A stretch of 64,000 nucleotides of DNA from Pelagirhabdus alkalitolerans. GTDB lineage: Bacteria > Bacillota > Bacilli > Bacillales > Amphibacillaceae. The stretch lies in assembly GCF_900096905.1 (NCBI RefSeq), contig NZ_FMYI01000002.1, positions 310,001 to 374,000 of the forward strand, in the 5' to 3' direction. The first letter of the stretch is position 1, and every line of letters starts with the position of its first letter. The translations under genes and the position numbers were made by a program. The notes below the pieces were generated by a model. That model was not told the DNA's origin. It was given only the letters and a program-made list of their open reading frames with translations, and did not search any database. Below, piece by piece: positions 44,679 to 52,908 of the stretch.

Positions 44679-45705
44679 AGTTTGGAATCATTTAAAACAA
44701 CATAGCTCTAAAACTTGCTGACCTTATGAGAGATAAAGACGTACGTTTTGGGATCATTCAAAACAACATAGCTCTAAAACAAATGGCTTTATCTAGATAA
44801 TGATGAACTTGGTTTTGGGATCATTCAAAACAACATAGCTCTAAAACGGAGTGTTTTAGAAGAACGATGGCTGCAAAGTTTTGGGATCATTCAAAACAAC
44901 ATAGCTCTAAAACCCTTAAAATTATTGATAGAGAAGAACAAGCGTTTTGGGATCATTCAAAACAACATAGCTCTAAAACACAGAAACGCCATCCTCATCG
45001 ATCGAATAAGTTTTGGGATCATTCAAAACAACATAGCTCTAAAACATGATTCGAGCATTCTCACTGTCGACTAAAGTTTTGGGATCATTCAAAACAACAT
45101 AGCTCTAAAACGGACGGCTCACACCTTCTGCGTAGCCTGGTGTTTTGGGATCATTCAAAACAACATAGCTCTAAAACAAATGGCTTTATCTAGATAATGA
45201 TGAACTTGGTTTTGGGATCATTCAAAACAACATAGCTCTAAAACTTCAACAGCTTTTCAATATCCTCGTAAGTGTTTTGGGATCATTCAAAACAACATAG
45301 CTCTAAAACCCCTCATCAACATAAAACATTCTTTTTTCGGTTTTGGGATCATTCAAAACAACATAGCTCTAAAACACAAGTCGATTTTAATATTGATTTT
45401 AGAGAGTTTTGGGATCATTCAAAACAACATAGCTCTAAAACTAGTATAGTGATCGGTAATGCAATAAAAAAGTTTTGGGATCATTCAAAACAACATAGCT
45501 CTAAAACTTACAAGTAACTTTTTCAGATAATACAAAAGTTTTGGGATCATTCAAAACAACATAGCTCTAAAACTTGGTTTAACTGATGATATGGCGGAAG
45601 CTTGTTTTGGGATCATTCAAAACAACATAGCTCTAAAACGATAAATCGCAATCCAAAAACGAAGTCGTTGTTTTGGGATCATTCAAAACAACATAGCTCT
45701 AAAAC
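44679..45705 (-). CRISPR. CRISPR array 1: 16 repeats, 15 spacers, type II-A
   Basis: Repeats are 36 bases with a 66-base period; in crRNA sense they begin GTTTTAGAGCTATGTTG and end ATGATCCCAAAAC. Spacers are 30 bases, with two of 31 and one of 29. Fifteen repeats (44745-45705) are identical by eye. The leader-distal one (44679-44714) has four changes, marking the old end. The leader is at the high-coordinate end next to csn2, so transcription is on the minus strand. The spacers at 44781-44811 and 45178-45208 are identical. Confidence 0.98.
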
Positions 45706-45865
45706 CTCGCGGAAATAAATTTTAACGAAATTTCGTAATCGCGCTACTCGCTCATAGCAAAGCTTTAGTTTTGAATGATTGATTTTATTAATCTTTTAAT
45801 TATCAAGGATCTTTTTCAATAATTATAACACATTCCCATAAGTTAAAAAGTAATCTTTATCAAGA
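45706..45865 (-). promoter_or_regulatory. Leader of CRISPR array 1
   Basis: AT-rich leader between csn2 and the first repeat. It ends with TTTCCGCGAG, which fits the type II-A leader-anchoring position (like CTACGAG). An extended -10, TGTTATAAT (-10 at 45822-45827), overlaps the csn2 stop codon and would start transcription about 110 bases before the array. The leader carries an inverted copy of part of the repeat at 45768-45779. It is closely similar to the leader of array 2. Confidence 0.8.
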
Positions 45866-46485
45866 ATGTATTGAGTGGCACCCTTAACAACTCGTGGCTC
45901 AATTAATATTGATGTGATATCATTCAGCGATAAATATCTAATTGTTTCTTGTATTTCTTCTTTTGTCAAATACGAACAAACATTAACAAAAACAAGTAAC
46001 TTCTTTTTCGATAGATATTTGAAAACTTGAATAATATCGGTGATTTTCTCATTAATTGATTCACTATTACTATTAATCTTAAGATTTAATGATTTAAATA
46101 AAGATTGCAGCGTCATATCCGATGTCTGTAAATCTAATTCATGATCCAAAATTTCATTACTAATAATATCGTTTAGAGACATCATCACTTGCTCAATTGC
46201 GGTTTTAATGCTCGGATTATCATTTAGATACTCTTCAAGATCTGTATAAATGTGTTTTAATACAGTTGTTGAATTTAATTCGAATGAAATTATGTCAGTA
46301 ATAACAAGGATTTCTGACGCTTTAATTGGTTTATATTTTTCATCGAAGATCTTTAAATTACAATTTTCATAATCGTAAAATGATTTAACCATATTCGCAA
46401 ATGTTTGAACTTCTTCAAGCACTAAAACTGTTGGTCGTTCAATTTTTATAGATTGCTCTAATATTGGAAAATTAAGTTTCATCAT
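45823..46485 (-). CDS. csn2: CRISPR adaptation protein Csn2
   Basis: A 220-residue Csn2, the ring-forming dsDNA-end-binding protein needed for spacer acquisition in type II-A systems. It has the family pattern of an N-terminal beta region (KLNFPILEQSIKIERPTVLVLEE, in short) and long helices, and ends in DYFLTYGNVL. Its ATG overlaps cas2 by 14 bases. Presence of csn2 defines subtype II-A. Confidence 0.92.
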   Translation of the reverse strand: MMKLNFPILEQSIKIERPTVLVLEEVQTFANMVKSFYDYENCNLKIFDEKYKPIKASEILVITDIISFELNSTTVLKHIYTDLEEYLNDNPSIKTAIEQVMMSLNDIISNEILDHELDLQTSDMTLQSLFKSLNLKINSNSESINEKITDIIQVFKYLSKKKLLVFVNVCSYLTKEEIQETIRYLSLNDITSILIEPRVVKGATQYILDKDYFLTYGNVL

Positions 46486-46813
46486 AATCTTCTCCTAAGT
46501 AAACAATACGATTATCAGAATTGGCAACAGAAGTATCACGATCTCCACTTAAATAGATCATTCTCGAAAACTGTTTTTCAGTTACAGTTAACAATGTAAT
46601 TAAACCGGATTTAGGCGCATGACTTTCCAATCGTGTGATCATAGCCGATTTAGCAGATCCATTCAGTAGTAATTTACTGTAAACAGAGAATTGATGCATA
46701 ATAAACCCTTCGTCTATAAGGAATTTTCTAAATTTACGGTAAAGCTTTCTATCTTTTGCAGTTTCTGTTGGCATATCGAACATTAGTAATATTCTCATAT
46801 AACGATAACTCAT
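46472..46813 (-). CDS. cas2: CRISPR integrase subunit Cas2
   Basis: A 113-residue Cas2 with RYMRILLMFDMPTETAKDRK (ferredoxin-like fold with the conserved Asp) and FIMHQFSVYSKLL. It forms the Cas1-Cas2 spacer integrase. It overlaps cas1 by four bases and csn2 by 14. Confidence 0.95.
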   Translation of the reverse strand: MSYRYMRILLMFDMPTETAKDRKLYRKFRKFLIDEGFIMHQFSVYSKLLLNGSAKSAMITRLESHAPKSGLITLLTVTEKQFSRMIYLSGDRDTSVANSDNRIVYLGEDYDET

Positions 46814-47682
46814 ATCTTGAATTCAGGGATCTCACATAAGTCCGCTTCACCGTTTAATACTTTAATTACTTTCTTTGTGTAATCTTGGACGATGTTGGTT
46901 AAATACATCTCCTGATACTTATAGACATAATTGTTCGTAAATAACGTGAATAATTCACGCTTGATTGATGGAAATTCCTTTTCTCTGTTTTCATATACAA
47001 TCTGGTCAACAATCGGCCTGAATGGTTCCATAATGTCACTCGCAAGGTTAAAATCGTTAAATTGATTAGCGTGTTTAATCCCGAATTGCGTTAAACATCC
47101 AGATTTTACAATCTCTCTTGCAAATAAACTCATAATTAATGTATAACCATAATCTAGTGCTGCATTCACTACAGTTTGCAATTCTCTGGAAAAGGAGTTA
47201 TTGAATAATGATTGGAAATATAAGCGAGCAGCATGTCCCTCTCGGTTCGTTGGATCAAATAGTTCTAAACCATCGTATAAATTTAATATAGATTGAGACT
47301 TTTCGTAATGTTCTAATTGACGGAGATAAAGGTGTTGATTATAAATTTTTTGCGAAATGACTTCCGTCCAAACTACTTTTCTCGTCTGTTCGTTCCAAAA
47401 AACTTGTTTTGATAATTGTAAACTACTATCATGCCTAGGGTAATATGGCATTAATTTAGCGGATGGTAATCGTTTATCATCACAAAATATAACAAGTATA
47501 TTCTCATCCACTAGCCGTTTTAGTAGCATTGTTGTTAACGTAATATCAGTTGTTTCAAGTATTAAAATATCAATTTCTGATAAATGAATCACTTCTTGTT
47601 TCATTGATGTTTTAAATATTAGAGCATTGTTTTTATAGGCTAACTTTGAGTGTTGGTTAACTACAACAGTTCGCCATCCCAT
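46810..47682 (-). CDS. cas1: CRISPR integrase Cas1
   Basis: A 290-residue Cas1, the nuclease-integrase of spacer acquisition. Metal ligands are visible: Glu in TNREGHAARLYFQ, His in GIKHANQFNDFN, and Asp/Glu in LASDIMEPFRP. I chose ATG 47682 (family start MGWRTVVVNQHSKL) with AGAGGTG 5 bases upstream; the GTG at 47688 overlaps the cas9 stop. Tightly linked to cas9. Confidence 0.96.
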   Translation of the reverse strand: MGWRTVVVNQHSKLAYKNNALIFKTSMKQEVIHLSEIDILILETTDITLTTMLLKRLVDENILVIFCDDKRLPSAKLMPYYPRHDSSLQLSKQVFWNEQTRKVVWTEVISQKIYNQHLYLRQLEHYEKSQSILNLYDGLELFDPTNREGHAARLYFQSLFNNSFSRELQTVVNAALDYGYTLIMSLFAREIVKSGCLTQFGIKHANQFNDFNLASDIMEPFRPIVDQIVYENREKEFPSIKRELFTLFTNNYVYKYQEMYLTNIVQDYTKKVIKVLNGEADLCEIPEFKI

Positions 47683-47684
47683 AA

Positions 47685-50600
47685 TCACACCTCTTTTCGA
47701 GTTTCGTGTAATCCAGTTATGGATTGAAATACAATGGTTGCATCTAATAATTCTTTAATACTTGTGTACCTTTTTCGTTCAATGTTTGTACCAAAGAACT
47801 TAAACGTCGATGGAGCCCCCATACGATTTAAGTCCATTAGATTAATAAATGAGGTAGCTAGTTCCCCGACTTCAGCTTGATCAGATTTTTCAATATATAA
47901 CTTTTTGATTTTCTCTTCGTTAGCAGATGCTAGTGTATACGCTGCGCTGAAGTTCAATACATGGTTCAACAATTCCGAGAAATGATGTCTGTTATCATTT
48001 AAATAGATTTCATAATCGACATTTTTAAATCCTGAATCAATATATCGATTACAATAGTGCAGTAATTTCATCAGGTGTGTAGGAATAACGAGCTGATTAC
48101 CCTTCTGAGCCTCGTTAGCACTTGCTAATAAACGTTGTCTTCCGTTCTCCAATTCAAATAGTGAATATTTAGGGAGTTTGAATTTTAAGATAGAATTAAC
48201 ATAGCCTTTTTCTTCTAAATATTTCGTTTCATCAGCTTCAAAAATTGATTGATCCATGATGGTAATACCAATCATCTCTTTGACTTCTTTTTTCTTTTTC
48301 CCTTTTTCATGAGTGAAGATAATTGAGTAAGCGATGTTTGGACTATCAAATCCTCCATATTTTTTAGGATGCCACCCTTTTTTACGAGGGATCAATGAAG
48401 AAGATTCCCCTTTTGGTTGTACGGTTTCTTTTGAAAAATTACCCGTTTGAATCTCTACTTTTTTAACAATGTTTATCTGGTTATAACTCAATACACGTTT
48501 AATCTTTTCAACATGCATATTCATATCCCAAACGATTTCTCCGTTTTCATCAATAATTTGGCCTTCATGTTTGAATCTTTCGATTAAGTTCGAATAAAAT
48601 TGCTTTTTTGCTGTCGCTTTATTCTCTTTAAACATATTGGTTTTACGATATTCACCATAAACGAAACCCGGTTCTAAATGAGGGTATACTTTGAGCAATA
48701 AGTTAGCTATAACCGCATTCAAATAAGCATCATGTGCATGATGATAATCATTAATTTCTCTTACTTTATATAGATCAAAAGCCTTTCTGAACTGATTTGT
48801 TAACGCTGATTTTAAAGGTATAATTTTTACATTATGGTTTTCTTCTGTATTCTGCTCATTATATCTTTCGTTTAAAATGCTTGAGACATGTTTAGTTATT
48901 TGTCTTGTTTCAACGAGTTGTCTCTTAATAAAACCAGCTTTATCATCTGCAGTCAGCCTACCTCTTTCAGCTTTTGTCAAATTATCAAATTTTCGTTTGC
49001 TAATCAGGTTTGAGCGATATAGAGATGACCAAAATGGTTTCATGTTCTTTACGACTTCAAGGGTAGGCACATCATCTGATTTCCCTCTGTTATCTTTAGA
49101 TGAAACTAAGACTCGATTATCAATTGAATGATCAGTTGTAAAGCTTCTAGGGATAATATGATCGATATCATAATTTGATAAATTATTAATGTCTAACTCT
49201 TGATTACGATACATATCACGACCATTTTGTAAATAATACAAATATAAGCGGTCATTTTGTAAAGCATCTTGTGTAACAGGTTGTTTCTTGATTAAATCGC
49301 TCTTCATATCTTTTAAAGATTCTTCAACCCGTTTCAGGCGTTCTTTCGCATTTTTTTGACCTTGAGTCGTTGTTTGGTTTTCTCTTGCCATTTCAACTAC
49401 AATCGCTTCTGGTTCATAGCCCATTATATAAACAATTTCATCTACTATTTTCAAACTTTGTAATATCCCTTTTTTTATAGCCGGGCTCCCTGGAATTTGA
49501 TCAACAATGTCTTTCAATTTATCTGATTCTGTTTGGAGCCCTGCTGTTTCTATAATCTTCTTAAATGATAAATCAAGGTCATTAATCAACTGCATAAAAT
49601 TACGATTAATATTTTTATTCGGTGCATCATCATCGATAAGATAGTCTAATATAGTTTTTTGTGTATGTTCATCTCTGATCCCATCAATTAACTTTTGGGA
49701 GAATCGTCCCCAACCTGTATAGTGACGACGTTGTAGTTTTTTTAAAATATCGTAGTCTAAAACATGTGAGAATTTTTGAAGTTGTTGACGAATCATTTTT
49801 CGATCTTCAAATACTGTTAATATTTTCACTATCTCTTCAAGTTCATTTTCATAATTGTCATTATCTAATACAGCCCTTGGAACACCTACCTTGATAAAAT
49901 CATGATAAGTTTTTAAAGATGCATTAAATTTGTTCTCAATGCCTTTGATACTCGGGTTTTCTAATTGATATTCATTAATTAGAAAGTCTTCTAAATCTTT
50001 TTGAGATACCGTTCGTTTCTCTTTAAATAAATTCTCATATATTTCTTTCTTTTCATGACTTGAGAAATTGCACAACTTTCTTTGATCATTAACGTATTGA
50101 ACTTTTGTTAACTCATTATATACATTGAATTTTTGAATTAAGAAACTATGTTTAGGTAATACTTTCTCGTTCGGTAAATACGTGTCATAGTTTGTCATCT
50201 CATTAATGAAGGATTCAGCTGAACCAATAAGGTCAACTTTTTCTTCTATGTTCCAAGGTCTGATCGATGTATCATCAAGACGTTTTATCCAAGCAAATTT
50301 GCTCTGTTCTTTTGCCAAGGGGCCTACATAATAGGGAATTCTGAATTTCAGTAAAGACTCGATTTTTTCTTGGTGATTTAAAAGATCAGGATAGTAAGCT
50401 GATTGTTTCTCTATGATCGCTCTTAGTTCTTCTAAATGTATCTGATGTGGGATCACACCATTATCGTAAGTACGTTGCTTTCTCAAAAAGCGTTCTTCAT
50501 CAATTTTTTGAAGGAACATACCAGCTCCCTCTACGTTATCCAACTCTTTTTTAAGATATTTGTAGAAATCCTCTTCAGTAGTTTTACCTTCAATGTAACC

Positions 50601-51698
50601 TGCATATCCATTTTTTTTAGGGTTTCTGAAGAGATCGTAATAACGATCTGGAATATTTACTTTTATAAAATTCTTTAAAGCGCTTAAATCTTGTTTGTGT
50701 TCTTCATAGCGTTTGACCATTGAACTTGATAAAGAAGCGTTCGTTTTATCATCTGAAACACTAAGAATATCTGATAGCTCGATAGCGTCATGTGCATTTT
50801 TAGCTGCTAAAAACAGTTCTCGATAATCTTCACCTATATCTACCAATAACTCCTCTAGGTATTCCTCATATGTTTCTTTTGTCATGTTCAATTTTCGATC
50901 TTCTGTTAATGAGAAGACTTTTTTAAAACTACCTTGGTTACCTACAATCAATTTAAGGAATTGATGAAGCATTCCATTTCTCTTTTCCGTACCAAATTTA
51001 TTTAATACATTTTCTGCGCGAAGACTACGTGACGTTTTCTCTGTTAGATCGTACTCTACTGATATGTCTTCACTTAATGGGTTAATATAACTACCATCAT
51101 CTTGTAGTGAAAACATTTGATTATAATGGTTCAGAAAATCGGCAAATGTTTCTTCAACAGAAGAGTTTTCGGTATTTAATTCACCCTCGATTAAAAAATG
51201 ACCCCGGTATTTAATAATATGCGCAAGGGCTAAGTAAACTAAACGAATATCAACTTGCTCATTTGAATTGGCTAAGTACTCTCTTAAGTGATAAATGGTC
51301 GGAAATTGTTTGTGATATGCATGTTCTTCATCAAGCGTTCCAAATATAGGATGACGATTATGTTCTTTATCAATCGGAACATAGAAGCTTTCGTTTAATC
51401 GATGTAAGAAATTCTCATCTACACGATTCAACTCATCCTTTAAGATAGACTGCAAATATTGAACTCGATTTCGACGACGGCGCAATCGGCGTCTAGTTGT
51501 TCTTCTAATCCTACGATCTTCAGCAGTCTCCCCTTCATCAAATAGACGGACACCCCAAAAGTTTTTCTTCATTTTCCCCTTTTCATGATCACCATTAATC
51601 TTCATACGTTTTCTAATCAAGTCATAGTCATCTCTTATGACGGCCCATCCAACACTGTTTGTACCAATGTCTAAACCGATCGTATACTTCTTTTTCAT
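47685..51698 (-). CDS. cas9: Cas9 nuclease, type II-A
   Basis: RNA-guided DNA nuclease, 1337 residues (S. pyogenes Cas9 has 1368). RuvC residues: D10 in GLDIGTNSVGW, E769 in VVEMARENQTT, and the HHAHDAYLNAV block with D990. HNH: H847 in YDIDHIIPRSF. The arginine-rich bridge helix is RRIRRTTRRRLRRRRNRV. The C-terminal PAM domain contains ERKRYTS; R1308 and R1310 align with R1333 and R1335 of S. pyogenes Cas9, which read an NGG PAM. AAGGAG lies 10 bases before the ATG. The frame is intact and all catalytic residues are present. Confidence 0.98.
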   Translation of the reverse strand: MKKKYTIGLDIGTNSVGWAVIRDDYDLIRKRMKINGDHEKGKMKKNFWGVRLFDEGETAEDRRIRRTTRRRLRRRRNRVQYLQSILKDELNRVDENFLHRLNESFYVPIDKEHNRHPIFGTLDEEHAYHKQFPTIYHLREYLANSNEQVDIRLVYLALAHIIKYRGHFLIEGELNTENSSVEETFADFLNHYNQMFSLQDDGSYINPLSEDISVEYDLTEKTSRSLRAENVLNKFGTEKRNGMLHQFLKLIVGNQGSFKKVFSLTEDRKLNMTKETYEEYLEELLVDIGEDYRELFLAAKNAHDAIELSDILSVSDDKTNASLSSSMVKRYEEHKQDLSALKNFIKVNIPDRYYDLFRNPKKNGYAGYIEGKTTEEDFYKYLKKELDNVEGAGMFLQKIDEERFLRKQRTYDNGVIPHQIHLEELRAIIEKQSAYYPDLLNHQEKIESLLKFRIPYYVGPLAKEQSKFAWIKRLDDTSIRPWNIEEKVDLIGSAESFINEMTNYDTYLPNEKVLPKHSFLIQKFNVYNELTKVQYVNDQRKLCNFSSHEKKEIYENLFKEKRTVSQKDLEDFLINEYQLENPSIKGIENKFNASLKTYHDFIKVGVPRAVLDNDNYENELEEIVKILTVFEDRKMIRQQLQKFSHVLDYDILKKLQRRHYTGWGRFSQKLIDGIRDEHTQKTILDYLIDDDAPNKNINRNFMQLINDLDLSFKKIIETAGLQTESDKLKDIVDQIPGSPAIKKGILQSLKIVDEIVYIMGYEPEAIVVEMARENQTTTQGQKNAKERLKRVEESLKDMKSDLIKKQPVTQDALQNDRLYLYYLQNGRDMYRNQELDINNLSNYDIDHIIPRSFTTDHSIDNRVLVSSKDNRGKSDDVPTLEVVKNMKPFWSSLYRSNLISKRKFDNLTKAERGRLTADDKAGFIKRQLVETRQITKHVSSILNERYNEQNTEENHNVKIIPLKSALTNQFRKAFDLYKVREINDYHHAHDAYLNAVIANLLLKVYPHLEPGFVYGEYRKTNMFKENKATAKKQFYSNLIERFKHEGQIIDENGEIVWDMNMHVEKIKRVLSYNQINIVKKVEIQTGNFSKETVQPKGESSSLIPRKKGWHPKKYGGFDSPNIAYSIIFTHEKGKKKKEVKEMIGITIMDQSIFEADETKYLEEKGYVNSILKFKLPKYSLFELENGRQRLLASANEAQKGNQLVIPTHLMKLLHYCNRYIDSGFKNVDYEIYLNDNRHHFSELLNHVLNFSAAYTLASANEEKIKKLYIEKSDQAEVGELATSFINLMDLNRMGAPSTFKFFGTNIERKRYTSIKELLDATIVFQSITGLHETRKEV

Positions 51699-51738
51699 AG
51701 TGACACACTCCTTAAATTTTTATTTTTTATAAAAACAC

Positions 51739-51767
51739 TTTTCAAAATAATTTTAATCTGCTACACT
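51739..51767 (+). promoter_or_regulatory. Putative tracrRNA promoter
   Basis: TTTTCA (51739-51744), 17 bases, TACACT (51762-51767), with an extended TGC before the -10. It would start RNA near 51774, just before the anti-repeat. Confidence 0.6.
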
Positions 51768-51773
51768 TAAGTT

Positions 51774-51863
51774 GTTGGGGTTATTCAACACAACATAGCG
51801 AGTTAAAATAAGGCTTTGTCCGAAATCAACTGAAATGTTGCGCTGTCTCGGCGCTTTTTCTTT
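51774..51863 (+). ncRNA. tracrRNA
   Basis: Encoded divergently from cas9. The anti-repeat GGGGTTATTCAACACAACAT pairs with the repeat with G-U pairs and one mismatch. The lower stem and bulge follow (AGCGAGTTAAAAT, where S. pyogenes has AGCAAGTTAAAAT), then the nexus AAGGCTTTGTCCG, a CAAC/GTTG hairpin and the terminator hairpin GCGCTGTCTCGGCGC with TTTTT. Only this locus shows an anti-repeat joined to a nexus. Confidence 0.95.
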
Positions 51864-51994
51864 GTCTTATAATGGATAAAAATGTCATAACTTAGAATGA
51901 AGTATGACTATGTATCTATATCTAACGTAACATATTTCCAACTTTTTTGAAATATATTTCAAATTATTAGGTCGTTTTTCAACATTTATATAAC

Positions 51995-52032
51995 AAAAAA
52001 GACATGAGGTGTTAAAAATCTCATGTCTTTTT
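51995..52032. terminator. Terminator between CRISPR array 2 and the tracrRNA/cas9 region
   Basis: AAAAAGACATGAG pairs with CTCATGTCTTTTT, with T runs on both strands. It would stop pre-crRNA 2 (minus strand) before cas9. The rest of the gap (51864-51994 and 52033-52109) shows nothing clear beyond AT-rich DNA that must hold the cas9 promoter. Confidence 0.78.
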
Positions 52033-52109
52033 CTGATATAACTTAAAATTGTTATTTTATAAACACATAATCATCCAACGTAACATTTAAATTACATAGA
52101 AACAGTATA

Positions 52110-52740
52110 GTTTTGGGATCATTCAAAACAACATAGCTCTAAAACTAGTTTTCGTACACTTACGTCATAATTTATGTTTTGGGATCATTCAAAACAACAT
52201 AGCTCTAAAACACAAAAAACATTAAGGAGTAAACACATGTGTTTTGGGATCATTCAAAACAACATAGCTCTAAAACTTTAGTAAAATCTCATCATTTACA
52301 TGATCAGTTTTGGGATCATTCAAAACAACATAGCTCTAAAACAACGATTTGAAAAAATAAACAGATAAGCGCGTTTTGGGATCATTCAAAACAACATAGC
52401 TCTAAAACGAATTTAAAGAATTACTACAAGCCGTATTTGGTTTTGGGATCATTCAAAACAACATAGCTCTAAAACCTATTATCTACTCCATATAAAAAAT
52501 CTTTGGTTTTGGGATCATTCAAAACAACATAGCTCTAAAACTGTTCTATCTAAGGTTTAAACGTGAAGGTGAGTTTTGGGATCATTCAAAACAACATAGC
52601 TCTAAAACTGTTAAAATACCAAACAAAACTAACAAAGCGTTTTGGGATCATTCAAAACAACATAGCTCTAAAACCCTTTCAATTAAAACAATTATTCATA
52701 AAATGTTTTGGGATCATTCAAAACAACATAGCTCTAAAAC
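52110..52740 (-). CRISPR. CRISPR array 2: 10 repeats, 9 spacers, type II-A
   Basis: Ten 36-base repeats identical to those of array 1, with spacers of 29-31 bases. The leader is at 52741 onward, so transcription is toward cas9 on the minus strand. No spacer is shared with array 1. All repeats are intact, including the leader-distal one. Confidence 0.98.
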
Positions 52741-52890
52741 CTCGCAGAAATAAATTTTCGCGAAATTTCGTAATCGCGCTACTCGCTCATAGCAAAGCTT
52801 CAGTTTTGAATGACTTATTTTTATTAATCATTTAATTCTCAAGGACCTTTTCAATAATTATAACACATCTTCAAAAGTTAAAAAGTAATC
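52741..52890 (-). promoter_or_regulatory. Leader of CRISPR array 2
   Basis: Near-copy of the array 1 leader through about 110 bases and further into the csn2 3' end. It ends TTTCTGCGAG at the first repeat, has the same extended -10 (TGTTATAAT, -10 at 52857-52862), and an 11-base inverted repeat-like match (GTTTTGAATGA) at 52803-52813. Confidence 0.8.
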
Positions 52891-52908
52891 CTCATTAATA
52901 TTGTTTTG
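52858..52908 (-). pseudogene. Possible csn2 3'-end remnant
   Basis: Read in the csn2 frame, these 17 codons give QNNINEDYFLTFEDVL and stop; csn2 ends QYILDKDYFLTYGNVL. The remnant begins directly after the stop codon of the CPBP protease gene. It may be a leftover of a duplicated csn2-leader-array block, or simply leader promoter sequence conserved for its own sake. Confidence 0.45.

Noticed and set aside
44679..44714. Degenerate terminal repeat as a separate element
   Set aside because: Four changes in the leader-distal repeat are normal ageing of a CRISPR array.
44867..45517. Open frames repeating FWDHSKQHSSKT within CRISPR array 1
   Set aside because: They are translations of the CRISPR repeat on the strand opposite to pre-crRNA; no ribosome site and no protein character.
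52563..52835. Open frame repeating FGIIQNNIALKP in CRISPR array 2
   Set aside because: Same artefact: a repeat read in another frame, running into the leader.
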